A stretch of 64,000 nucleotides of DNA from Tolypothrix sp. FACHB-123 (GTDB lineage: Bacteria > Cyanobacteriota > Cyanobacteriia > Cyanobacteriales > Nostocaceae), in assembly GCF_014697075.1 (NCBI RefSeq), contig NZ_JACJRE010000004.1, forward strand, positions 62,001 through 126,000. The letters are read 5' to 3'. The position numbers and the translations under genes are program-made. Positions 17,057 through 25,311 of this stretch are shown in pieces. The first letter of the stretch is position 1, and each line of letters starts with the position of its first letter. Below the pieces are notes generated by a model. It worked only from the letters and a program-made list of their open reading frames with translations, did no database searches and was not told the origin of the DNA.

Positions 17057-17998
17057 ATGCGAGTAGTAGCCCTTGTACCAGGCGGAATTGGCGAGCAAAT
17101 TCTTTTGTTTCCGACTTTAGACGATCTGAAGCGTTCTTATCCCAATGCGCAGATCGATGTCGTAGTGGAACCCCGGTCAAAGGCTGCCTACCGGGTGAGC
17201 AAGTCAGTTAACGAAGTCATAAACTTTGATTTCAAAGATCGTAATAGTTTGGCAGATTGGAGCAACCTGGTGGGCATGATTCGCGATCGCGAGTACGATG
17301 TCGCCATTACTATAGGTAGAAGTTGGTTAGTCGGTCTTTTACTTTGGTTAACGGGAATTCCCACGAGAATTGGCTACCAAGGTAAAGGAGCGGTTTTTCT
17401 CACCAAAACTCTACCTTTCAACCCTTCTCAATATTTGCCAGAACTCTACCATCACTTGCTACAACCCTTGGGGATTCAGTCTTCTTGTCCAGAATTAACA
17501 GTGAATGTGCCAAAACCAGATATTGAGTGGGGACAAAAGGAACAACAGCGCTTAGGAGTTAATGAGACAGGTTATGTGTTAATTCATCCTGGTTCTAGCC
17601 AGTTATCGCCCATCTATCCTGCAAATAGCTGGCAGCAAATTATTCAAGAATTTCAACAAAAGCAGCCAGATTTGCCAATAGTCCTCGTGCAAACAGCGGA
17701 GGATGAACAGATTGTGCGATCGCTGTTGGAATCTTGTCATCATCTGAAGGTAACTGCCCCTGGTAATGTTGGTAAGCTGGCTGCGATCGTTGGTGGTGCT
17801 AGTTTGATGCTGACTACTGATAGCATAGCCCTGCAACTAAGTGTTGCAGTTCAAACCTATACTATCGCCTTATTTGCCGATATGGAGCCAGCACAGCTAT
17901 TACCTAAGAGCGAGAAATTCTTGGGAATCAAATCTTCTACAGGTAAATTAGCAGATATTTCACCCAAAGTAATTTTAGAGAAAGTTTTGGGTGGCTAA
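17057..17998 (+). CDS. Glycosyltransferase family 9 (heptosyltransferase-like)
   Basis: 313 residues. GT9 enzymes transfer heptose or related sugars from ADP-sugars to lipopolysaccharide core. Recognised by VALVPGGIGEQILLFPTLDDL at the N-terminus, TGIPTRIGYQGKG in the middle, VLIHPGSSQLSPIYPANSWQQI, the C-terminal nucleotide-binding side, and VGGASLMLTTDSIALQLSVA. The donor and acceptor cannot be read from sequence; cyanobacterial GT9 members often act on non-enteric LPS. Followed by a strong terminator, hence transcribed alone. Confidence 0.87.
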   Translation: MRVVALVPGGIGEQILLFPTLDDLKRSYPNAQIDVVVEPRSKAAYRVSKSVNEVINFDFKDRNSLADWSNLVGMIRDREYDVAITIGRSWLVGLLLWLTGIPTRIGYQGKGAVFLTKTLPFNPSQYLPELYHHLLQPLGIQSSCPELTVNVPKPDIEWGQKEQQRLGVNETGYVLIHPGSSQLSPIYPANSWQQIIQEFQQKQPDLPIVLVQTAEDEQIVRSLLESCHHLKVTAPGNVGKLAAIVGGASLMLTTDSIALQLSVAVQTYTIALFADMEPAQLLPKSEKFLGIKSSTGKLADISPKVILEKVLGG

Positions 17999-18039
17999 AC
18001 CAGCCTTTAGCCCCTAACTAATCATCTGTTGATGTTATA

Positions 18040-18064
18040 AAATCCGCTACAATGTAGCGGATTT
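18040..18064 (+). terminator. Terminator of the GT9 gene
   Basis: AAATCCGCTACA / TGTAGCGGATTT: a nearly perfect 12-bp stem with a 1-nt centre, 40 bp past the stop, followed by T-rich sequence. Confidence 0.8.
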
Positions 18065-18445
18065 AAGTTTATGTAGTAATATTTATTTTCGTTTATTCTC
18101 AAAAATCTGCTTACACATAAGGGAAAGCCAAAAAATAAATTATTCTGCTTTAAGTCGTTGGCTCTAAAAATTTATCAAACATCGTTAGCTTCGCCAAACT
18201 TTTGGGAAAGATAAAAATTGGATTCCTCCAATCCTCATATTTACGTTAAAACTAAAGACTAGCAACCTCAGCCTTAATCACTGAGGATACGTGGCTTTTG
18301 GGCGATCGCATTTTATCTCAAGCAACAAATTCGTTCAGCATATCAGTGAATCCAACGCCCTAAATTAGTGTTCCTTAGTCACTCTATGGTCTTTAGGTAG
18401 GTGCATGTACCACGACTTATGTTGATCTATCAAAAGGAAAAATAA
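18065..18445. other. Intergenic, 380 bp
   Basis: AT-rich spacer before the hypothetical gene at 18446. No coding frame or known RNA recognised; one HIP1 site near 18303. Should contain the promoter of the next gene. Confidence 0.45.
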
Positions 18446-19207
18446 ATGGCGATTCGATTGCATGGCTTTCTTAGCAGTCCCAAGCGTTACATTCAGATTG
18501 AAAGTCAGCCACATCATATAACTGGAATTTTTAAACGAATTCTCCACTTTCAACGTTTGTATGGTTGCAAATTTTCTGACATTCATAATGCTTATTACGA
18601 ATATGAAGCAGACGGAACTATAACTTTTTATCAAGCGCAAACAGACAAAACTTGTGAGTCAGGTATTTGGACGTATCTTGTATTTGAATGTTTAGAAGGT
18701 GAAGAAAAAATATTCCGCGATACTTTAATTGAGACCAACACCAGCCCTTTACAGCAAATCCTAGCAGGTCAAAAATTGACTCAAATTGCTGTAGATATTA
18801 ACGAATACCTCAAATATAAAGATAATGAATGCGAATATTTGGATATTCAACTGCCTTATGACTGGAAGAATCAATTAGGTAATGAAATCGCCTATTTATT
18901 GCTAGAGGAAATTAAAGCTTTTAAATCTTCATCTGTATTTACAGAAGATGTAGGTAAAGAATATAGACAAGCAAGTTTAGATGGATTTATTCAAGCAGCA
19001 CAAGAAATTTTAGCCAAAAATGGTACACTAGCAGATTTTGAATCTGCCCAATATGAAGTGCTAAATACAATTCAGACTTATGATATTGCTAACTTAATTA
19101 TTGCATATAACGATTATCGGATATGGCAAGCTGCCTTACCCAGTAAATCGAAGGCAGTTGAATTTGCTTTTAATACGGCGTTAAGTTTGATATGTCGGAT
19201 TAATTAA
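18446..19207 (+). CDS. Hypothetical protein, 253 residues
   Basis: Not recognised. ATG at 18446 is preceded by AAGGAAAA at good spacing. No signal peptide or membrane segment. The first half is mixed beta-like and aromatic-rich (LHGFLSSPKRYIQIESQPHH, ADGTITFYQAQTDKTCESGIW); the second half is helical and acidic (LLLEEIKAFKSSSVFTEDVG, FIQAAQEILAKNGTLADFES). Base composition is slightly more AT-rich than nearby housekeeping genes. No neighbour on the same strand within 1 kb. A transferred or lineage-restricted gene is possible; I give no function. Confidence 0.6.
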   Translation: MAIRLHGFLSSPKRYIQIESQPHHITGIFKRILHFQRLYGCKFSDIHNAYYEYEADGTITFYQAQTDKTCESGIWTYLVFECLEGEEKIFRDTLIETNTSPLQQILAGQKLTQIAVDINEYLKYKDNECEYLDIQLPYDWKNQLGNEIAYLLLEEIKAFKSSSVFTEDVGKEYRQASLDGFIQAAQEILAKNGTLADFESAQYEVLNTIQTYDIANLIIAYNDYRIWQAALPSKSKAVEFAFNTALSLICRIN

Positions 19208-19312
19208 ATATAGTCCATAGTAAAAATTACATGATATTGCATGTAAAGCAGTAGAGGCAAGGCAGTGCCTTGCCCTGAGAATTATCTGTACCTCACTGGC
19301 AATTTACTAGAT

Positions 19313-19786
19313 TTAAAAAGCCTCAAAAAAAGCATCATCTAATTCATAACCAAGCATTTGCGCTAAAGATTTTAGTCGCGATTGCACGGGGAGATCTTGC
19401 TGTTTTAGCCAATCACTTAAAATAAAAATTTTGTGCATCAAAAATATTTCTAAGGCTTCAGGATTATACTGAATACCTTCTTTAGCGCTAAATTGATGGG
19501 GTACAAGCATGGCAGTATGGCGGGCAAACTCGCCTGCTTTCCAATCTAACAAAAAAGGTAGCCAGGGATATCTGGCGTCTAGACGGACAAACCACAGCCG
19601 CACCTCCGGAATCTCGGAAATTTCTCTGGGGTCTCCTGGCTCTAAATCGTATTTAATATCAAAGCGCAGTTGCTGTTCTTGGGATGCGATCGCGCCCTCT
19701 TGCAATAATTTTTCAATCACCGTTGAGGCGGGCGACAGATCCAGATGGTTAATGGAATCAGTATTGATGGCGATCGTGATTGTCAT
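19313..19786 (-). CDS. crr6: CRR6-family NDH-1 assembly protein
   Basis: 157 residues from the ATG at 19786 (MTITIAINTDSINHLDL); the longer frame to 19888 adds a start not typical of the family. In plants CRR6 helps assemble the NdhI-containing subcomplex of chloroplast NDH; the cyanobacterial homologue has the same reported role. Recognised by LRFDIKYDLEPGDPREISEIPEVRLWFVRLDARYPWLPFLLDWKAGE and the HKIFILSDWLKQQ helix (given here as a run of short motifs). No membrane segment, so a cytosolic or stromal-side factor. Single gene. Confidence 0.85.
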   Translation of the reverse strand: MTITIAINTDSINHLDLSPASTVIEKLLQEGAIASQEQQLRFDIKYDLEPGDPREISEIPEVRLWFVRLDARYPWLPFLLDWKAGEFARHTAMLVPHQFSAKEGIQYNPEALEIFLMHKIFILSDWLKQQDLPVQSRLKSLAQMLGYELDDAFFEAF

Positions 19787-21183
19787 TGACTCAGCAGCTA
19801 CTTTTTTTATACTCAACTGTAGGCTCGAGAATCCACAGTAGCAGCTTTTAGGTAGCGTTGCTACATTTGCCTCCATTTTTATGGGCAAAATTAAAGACGC
19901 GAAAAATATCGCGTCCTATAATGTCTTTGTCTATTTGCCGAAATTTAAAGAAAAATTCTTTGCTTAAGAGTTACTTGCATTCATTGTGCTTCTAGTCCTC
20001 CTGTGGGAAAGATAGTTAGTCTATAGCTCAAAACTAAATTTTGTTACCTTTGCTCTCTGTTCGCTCTTAGAATATGCCATTAACAATCACGCTTTAATTA
20101 TTCATACTTCCAAGGTATAAACTCTGCGTGCATACATCTGTCCATTGTAATTTTTTTGATATAGTTAGTTACTCCATAAAAATTACACAGTAAATACTGA
20201 AAGCGCGGCTAACTGATTTATTAATAAGTTCAATTCCTGCTTTCTGTATTTACCTGTTAGACATTATGTAAATATGCGGAAGTTATGTTAATACGTGAAT
20301 ATGCGGAAATTTTGCGGATTTTGCCAATGGTTTCCGTGTTAATTACATTACGATTTTCGATTTGAGATGCTATGCCGAAAAAATTATTTTCTTTGTGTAG
20401 AGTAATTAGTTTATTTTCCGGAGAGTATCATGCAATTTGATTTTTAGGAAACTAATATCAAAATGTTTAGTACTAATACATGGTCAATAGTCAATAGTCA
20501 ATAGCCAATGTTTAAGAAATTCTAGACTGTAGGATTTTGTACGGTTATTTTTAATTAAATATTAGGTATCTAAAATAACTTACTAATAATAATTACTGTA
20601 TTTACCTTGGGTTGATTGTTAACTGCGCCGCACTGAAGCTCACTCGAAGTGTTAACCATCAACAGTCAACAATAGCAATGAAATATTTTTTGACTTGGAA
20701 GTCAATAACAGGCATATTCTTTGAGGCGAGGCTCCTATTCAGGACTTTAATCTTAACCAAAATGGTTAGAGCCGCTGAGGATAAATTCAAAGTTTTGATG
20801 TTTGTCATGCTTGCGTTAGTTCCTATGCAGAGACAGCAGCCGACAAGGCTATCTTATGTAGGTTGGTACGAGTATCCTATGTTTCCTATATTTGCCTGGT
20901 TACATGTTAGGGTTTGTTGGCATAGAGATTTCTAGCAGATCTCCTACTTAACAGATGTTTACTCTGCACGCGCAACACATCAGACCTTAGGTGGACATTA
21001 CCAACCTATTTAAGCTAAAGTTGTAATGAGTTTGTTTTAGATTAGGAAGAGCAAAACGACCTCAACAAATAAACAATCTTCAGCTTGACTTGTAATTACC
21101 CCAGCGATTAACAGCAACTACACACTCAAGATCAAAAGTAGTAAAGTCCTCGCATATAAGTAAGAATAATCAATTTACCTTAA
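19787..21183. other. Gene-poor stretch, about 1.4 kb
   Basis: Very AT-rich. It holds a heptad repeat (20483-20510), a repeated AATATGCGGAA word near 20270-20315, and a 107-codon open frame at 20612-20935 that has no ribosome site and no recognisable sequence, so I treat it as non-coding. The right end should carry the promoter of the Fur-family gene, possibly autoregulated. A non-coding RNA here cannot be excluded; no known one was recognised. Confidence 0.45.
20483..20510. repeat. GTCAATA heptad tandem repeat
   Basis: Three GTCAATA units and a GCCAATG variant, the same heptad as at 16085-16113. Confidence 0.75.
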
Positions 21184-21669
21184 ATGGGGAAAATTACCCC
21201 AACAGTTAACAAACTTAAAAATATGCCAAAACAAGCAGTAACTACAAAACCAATTCGTTCTTTAGAAGATGCTCTTGAGCAGTGTCAGTTGCTAGGAATG
21301 CGTGTTAGTCGCCAGCGTCGCTTTATTCTCGAATTGCTTTGGCAAGCTAACGAACATCTATCTGCTAGAGAAATTTACGATCGCCTGAACCAACAAGGTA
21401 AAGATATCGGGCATACTTCTGTCTATCAAAACTTAGAAGCGTTATCCAGTCAAGGTATCATTGAGTGTATTGAACGTTGTGACGGGCGTTTATACGGTAA
21501 CATCAGTGATTCTCATAGTCATGTCAACTGTTTGGATACGAATCAAATTCTCGATGTTCATATAGAACTACCAGAAGAATTTATCCGTCAAGTTGAACAG
21601 CAAACTGGAGTGAGGATTACTGATTACAGTATTAATTTTTATGGTTACCGCAACACCCAAGCAAGTTGA
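21184..21669 (+). CDS. furC: Fur-family regulator (FurC/PerR-like)
   Basis: 161 residues from 21184; an ATG at 21223 (MPKQAVTTKPIRSLEDALEQ) is an alternative start and nothing in the sequence decides. Winged-helix part: GMRVSRQRRFILELLWQANEHLSAREIYDRL, then DIGHTSVYQNLEAL. Dimerisation part: DSHSHVNCLDTNQILDV and ITDYSINFYGYR. Fur proteins use metal to bind operators; Anabaena FurC acts as the peroxide regulator PerR. The usual CxxC zinc motif is CLDT here, and the C-terminal second Cys pair is absent. Peroxide genes (srx, dps) occur further on at 43 kb. Family firm, subgroup from resemblance to Anabaena FurC. Confidence 0.83.
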   Translation: MGKITPTVNKLKNMPKQAVTTKPIRSLEDALEQCQLLGMRVSRQRRFILELLWQANEHLSAREIYDRLNQQGKDIGHTSVYQNLEALSSQGIIECIERCDGRLYGNISDSHSHVNCLDTNQILDVHIELPEEFIRQVEQQTGVRITDYSINFYGYRNTQAS

Positions 21670-22052
21670 TTGTCACAATTGAGGTAAATGGCATCTTGAA
21701 TTGTTGAGGTGTATTGGTGCGTTATGCTATGCGTTGACACAACGCTAGTCTGACGGTAGTTGCTACCCTATAAGTATTTTAGCTGTGGGAATTTTCATAA
21801 AAATCAGATAGACGTTTGTGTCCATAAAGAGAATTTAGGGAGATAAGCGTCATTTATTTTTTGCTGACTCGATTGTGGATTTGAGATTGATCCCTGACTT
21901 GAATGTATAGGGGTGAATCAGCAATTTTTAATTCTCTGTTTTGAATTTCCAATTGAAAATCAAAAATTTACAATCTCAAATTCGGTGACAATGAGGAGTG
22001 TCAAGGTTGTTGTCTAGCTGGGGAAGAACAGGTTTCTGTTTTTAAGCAAACT
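21670..22052. other. Intergenic, 383 bp
   Basis: Between the Fur-family gene and the DUF3685 gene. Mixed AT-rich sequence; an inverted TTTTTAATTCTCTGTTTTGAATTTCC...GAAAATCAAAAATTTAC block near 21930-21970 is a possible weak hairpin. No gene seen. Promoter for the next gene expected. Confidence 0.4.
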
Positions 22053-23861
22053 ATGAGCGATCGCCCTCTGAGATTATTATTAGTTGATCAAGACCCAATT
22101 TTTCGTTTAGGGCTGCGGGTAGCATTGGTGGAAATGCCAAATTTGCTCATAGTAGCTGAAGTAGAAACAGATACCGCTGCTTTACAAGTTTTAGCAGAAC
22201 TAGCCAAACAAGATCCAAACCAAGTAAATTTAGTGGTCTTGGAATTAGTTAATCATCGTTCCCCTAAGTTACAACAGCAAGGCTTACACCTTTGTGGACA
22301 ACTCAAAACCTTGTATCCTTATCTGCCCATATTACTTTTAACGGCTGTTACAGAACCAGGGTTACTGTTAGCAGCAAAGGCGGCTGGTGTAGATGGTTAC
22401 TGTCCTAAAGGTACTCCTGTAGCTGAATTAGTGGCGATTATGCAAGAAGTCGCTCAAGGTGGTTCTGCTTGGTTGGAAGCATTAGAAACTCAGGATTCAA
22501 CAATCAAAAATCAAGATTTAGCAATCAGCAATCAGCAATCGGTACTCCCATTCGCTAAACTGCGAAATAATTTGCGTTTGTCAGGAATTACTTACATTGA
22601 AACCAGCCTCAGCGAGGTGACAGCAAAATTGCAAGTTCCTGGCTTAGCACTGATGGAGCAAGCAATTCTCGCTGGTAGGCGTAGAGAATTATTAGCAGCA
22701 CGTTGGTTACTCAATCGGATGTCCGTTTCACAATCCGAAAGGGAACCAGAACAACAGCGATTTATGCCATCTTCTGTGCAATTACCATCAGCAGTTAATT
22801 CTGCAATTAGTGCCATTACTCCATTGGACGCAGAACAGTTACGAACTGTACCACCTTTACTTAGCCCCAGGGCATTGCAATCTAATTTATTTTCAGCTTG
22901 TATTAGTAAGTTGCAATTGCCTTTAGTCAATGTCACCGAGATTCCTTTAGAAATAGATATTTTGCGCGAAGATAAAAAGCGAGAATTACTTTATCTGATT
23001 TTACAAAAGCTGGCGCAACAATTAGATGACCTCAGGGCAGCGCAAATTTCCTATGATAAATTATATGATTTAAAGGAAACAATATTACGTGATTTATGGC
23101 AAGTGAGCCTGACAGATTTTTTTGGTAAATTTACGCGGGTGCAAATAGGCGATCGCTCTTTGGAAATTGTCAATTTTTTACTACAAAATATTGAAATTAT
23201 TCAAAAAGAAATTCTCAATAAAATTCCTTTGATAATAGAGTTATTTGCCCATTTACTATTTCAAAATGATTTACAAATTGATAATAATTCTTACCCAGCA
23301 GGTAGCCCAGAAGCCCATTCACAAGCATTAATAATTGTAGAAAATTTGTTAATTCAGGTAGCTAATGGAGTAGTACAGCCGCTACTCAATTCTTTTGCAG
23401 ATTTAGAAGTAGTTAAACAAGGATATTACGATCAGCGGTTGATTTCCACGAGAGAAATTGAAAGATTTAGGAATAATTTATCATGGAAATATCGATTAAA
23501 TAATTATGTAAATGAGCCAAAGGCAATTTTTGAAAGCCGTTATGAAATATTTGTTTTCGCACCGCGTGGGATTGCAAAAACCTCAATTTATGCACCCCGC
23601 GCTCAAGAGTTAGCACAACTAGCAAATATCCCTTTGGTGGTAACTTTGGTATTAGAATTCCGTGATGCGATCGCACCTCAAATTCAATCACTCTTAGGTA
23701 TTGTTGGCAGTGGAATTGTTTTTGTTCTCACTCAAGTTATTGGACGAGGGTTAGGTTTAATTGGTCGGGGAATTCTTCAAGGTATTGGGAGTGTTTCATT
23801 AACAGAAAAAGGCGTCAAGCGTAAAAGCGATAAAGGATCGAGAACAGGAAATAGGGGATGA
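22053..23861 (+). CDS. Pseudo-receiver plus DUF3685 (Ycf55-like) protein
   Basis: 602 residues. The first 140 residues have the response-regulator fold: LLLVDQDPIFRLGLRVAL with the acid pair (DQD) and GVDGYCPKGTPVAELVA with the conserved Lys. The phosphorylation Asp is replaced by Glu (LVVLELVNHRS), so it cannot be phosphorylated normally. The rest (about 180-600) is the DUF3685 region, known in red-algal plastids as Ycf55: EQAILAGRRRELLAARWLL, DFFGKFTRVQIGDRSLEIV, then a C-terminal hydrophobic part (LLGIVGSGIVFVLTQVIG) that may be a membrane segment. Function unknown; not orthodox two-component signalling. The 3-prime end has a basic tail and is 31 bp before the phytol kinase start, suggesting an operon. 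Confidence 0.8.
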   Translation: MSDRPLRLLLVDQDPIFRLGLRVALVEMPNLLIVAEVETDTAALQVLAELAKQDPNQVNLVVLELVNHRSPKLQQQGLHLCGQLKTLYPYLPILLLTAVTEPGLLLAAKAAGVDGYCPKGTPVAELVAIMQEVAQGGSAWLEALETQDSTIKNQDLAISNQQSVLPFAKLRNNLRLSGITYIETSLSEVTAKLQVPGLALMEQAILAGRRRELLAARWLLNRMSVSQSEREPEQQRFMPSSVQLPSAVNSAISAITPLDAEQLRTVPPLLSPRALQSNLFSACISKLQLPLVNVTEIPLEIDILREDKKRELLYLILQKLAQQLDDLRAAQISYDKLYDLKETILRDLWQVSLTDFFGKFTRVQIGDRSLEIVNFLLQNIEIIQKEILNKIPLIIELFAHLLFQNDLQIDNNSYPAGSPEAHSQALIIVENLLIQVANGVVQPLLNSFADLEVVKQGYYDQRLISTREIERFRNNLSWKYRLNNYVNEPKAIFESRYEIFVFAPRGIAKTSIYAPRAQELAQLANIPLVVTLVLEFRDAIAPQIQSLLGIVGSGIVFVLTQVIGRGLGLIGRGILQGIGSVSLTEKGVKRKSDKGSRTGNRG

Positions 23862-23892
23862 GGAAATCAAAATAGAATCAGGGATACAGGAA

Positions 23893-24618
23893 ATGAGTAA
23901 TGACTGGATTGGCTATAGCGATTTTATTGGATTAGCAATATCTTATAGTTATGCGATCGCGCTACTTTTATTTGGTGAAGCACTGGGTAGACTGTTTCAT
24001 GTCCCGCCAAATTTAACTCGTAAAATTATCCATGTTGGCGCAGGAATATGGGTATTTGGCGTACTCCTGCTGTTTAACCGCTGGGAAATGGGAATTATTC
24101 CCTTTGCTAGCTTTATTGGTGTCAATTACTTGCTTTACCGTTACCGGATTATCCGTGCAATGGATACTGACGATAGTTCACCAGGTACGGTATATTTTGC
24201 AATTTCTGTAACATTGTTGTTTGCGTTATTGTGGCGACCCTCTGGCCCTGTAGATTATGTCCCAATTGCGGTAGCTGGAGTTATGGCGATGACTTGGGGA
24301 GATGCGCTAGCAGCATTAATAGGGAGGCGCTTCGGTCAACATAAGTACCAAGTACTCAATTCTGTTCGTTCTTGGGAAGGTTCATTAACAATGTTTCTCG
24401 TCAGTACAACAGCGATTTTTTTAGTATTAATCTTACTACCTACCTCTTCGCTCAGTCCCCTAGCAGTAGCTTATGGAGTTGATAAAGCAGCCTTGGCGGC
24501 TTTAGTTAGCGGTGCTTTAGCTACATTAGCTGAGGGAGTGTCACCTCATGGTACAGATAACCTTAGCGTGCCTTTAGTGACAGCAGGTGTCATCTGGGTG
24601 ATAATTAATAATTTGTAG
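23893..24618 (+). CDS. Phytol kinase / polyprenol kinase family
   Basis: 241 residues, six or seven membrane segments (for example DFIGLAISYSYAIALLLFGE, AGIWVFGVLLLFNRW, ISVTLLFALLW, LTMFLVSTTAIFLVLILLP). Matches the VTE5/VTE6 group related to CDP-diglyceride synthases, which phosphorylate phytol or phytyl phosphate for tocopherol and chlorophyll-phytol reuse. Conserved motifs are TRKIIHVGAGIW, MTWGDALAALIGRRFGQHKY, NSVRSWEGSLTMF and EGVSPHGTDNLSVPL. CAGGAA just before the ATG acts as ribosome site. Whether the acceptor is phytol (VTE5) or phytyl phosphate (VTE6) cannot be told. Convergent with the next gene, 2 bp between stops. Confidence 0.86.
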   Translation: MSNDWIGYSDFIGLAISYSYAIALLLFGEALGRLFHVPPNLTRKIIHVGAGIWVFGVLLLFNRWEMGIIPFASFIGVNYLLYRYRIIRAMDTDDSSPGTVYFAISVTLLFALLWRPSGPVDYVPIAVAGVMAMTWGDALAALIGRRFGQHKYQVLNSVRSWEGSLTMFLVSTTAIFLVLILLPTSSLSPLAVAYGVDKAALAALVSGALATLAEGVSPHGTDNLSVPLVTAGVIWVIINNL

Positions 24619-24620
24619 TT

Positions 24621-25175
24621 TTATGCAAAAGGTTTTTCGGAAAAATTCACTTGAGACATAACTTGTGTACGTATTGAACTAGCAGCCTTCTCTGCAATTT
24701 CTTCCCTATCAGAATCATTCAGCAGTTTTGTAAGTAAGAATTTGAGAACTTCACGGTTAGAGATAAACTCTTCACCGTATAATTCATCTTGTAATAAAGT
24801 AGCTTCTAAGTAGGGTATTAGTTCAGATGAAGGAGATAGCAAACGCTGTTTAATGCAAGTCATTGCAGTTTCTGTTGCGGCTTTTGTACCTACACCTAAG
24901 TTCCAAGTTTCAATTATGAGTCTGATTTCTTTGTTCAGCGATATACGCAACTTTGATAAGCGCTCAAATAAAGATAAGTTGAAGATTAAAGGTGGTAGTG
25001 CATTAACCCAATTCAAACCAGCATTATCCAAACCAGCTCTAAGAGTGAAATTTTCTTCATCTTCAATCCAAACAGCTTCATTGAGCCATCCTTCACCAAA
25101 AAGCAAATTTACAGCTTCTTGAGTTGTGATTAACTGGTTTACCTCAGAATTATTATTTTGCTGTTTAGGATTCAT
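24621..25175 (-). CDS. Hypothetical protein, 184 residues
   Basis: Not recognised. Soluble, mainly helical: ITTQEAVNLLFGEGWLNEAVW, PLIFNLSLFERLSKLRISLN, MTCIKQRLLSPSSELIPYLE. No signal peptide, no membrane segments and no catalytic motif seen. ATG is preceded by an AT-rich leader without an obvious ribosome site. Stop codon lies 2 bp from the phytol kinase stop on the opposite strand. Real gene likely from length and codon use, function unknown. Confidence 0.6.
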   Translation of the reverse strand: MNPKQQNNNSEVNQLITTQEAVNLLFGEGWLNEAVWIEDEENFTLRAGLDNAGLNWVNALPPLIFNLSLFERLSKLRISLNKEIRLIIETWNLGVGTKAATETAMTCIKQRLLSPSSELIPYLEATLLQDELYGEEFISNREVLKFLLTKLLNDSDREEIAEKAASSIRTQVMSQVNFSEKPFA

Positions 25176-25311
25176 GAATTTTTACCTTATCTGATTCTTA
25201 ATGCACCTTAATAAAAATAAACTAATACCGATTAAATTAATTACTGTAACATCTGGATTATCTCAAATTAGGGGATAAATTCCCATAATATCCAATTTGG
25301 CTGGGCATTTA

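Noticed and set aside
20612-20935. 107-codon open frame upstream of the Fur-family gene
   Set aside because: No ribosome site, odd composition, no recognisable motif, and it lies in an AT-rich spacer with a GTTAACCATCAACAGTCAAC repeat at its start; treated as chance.
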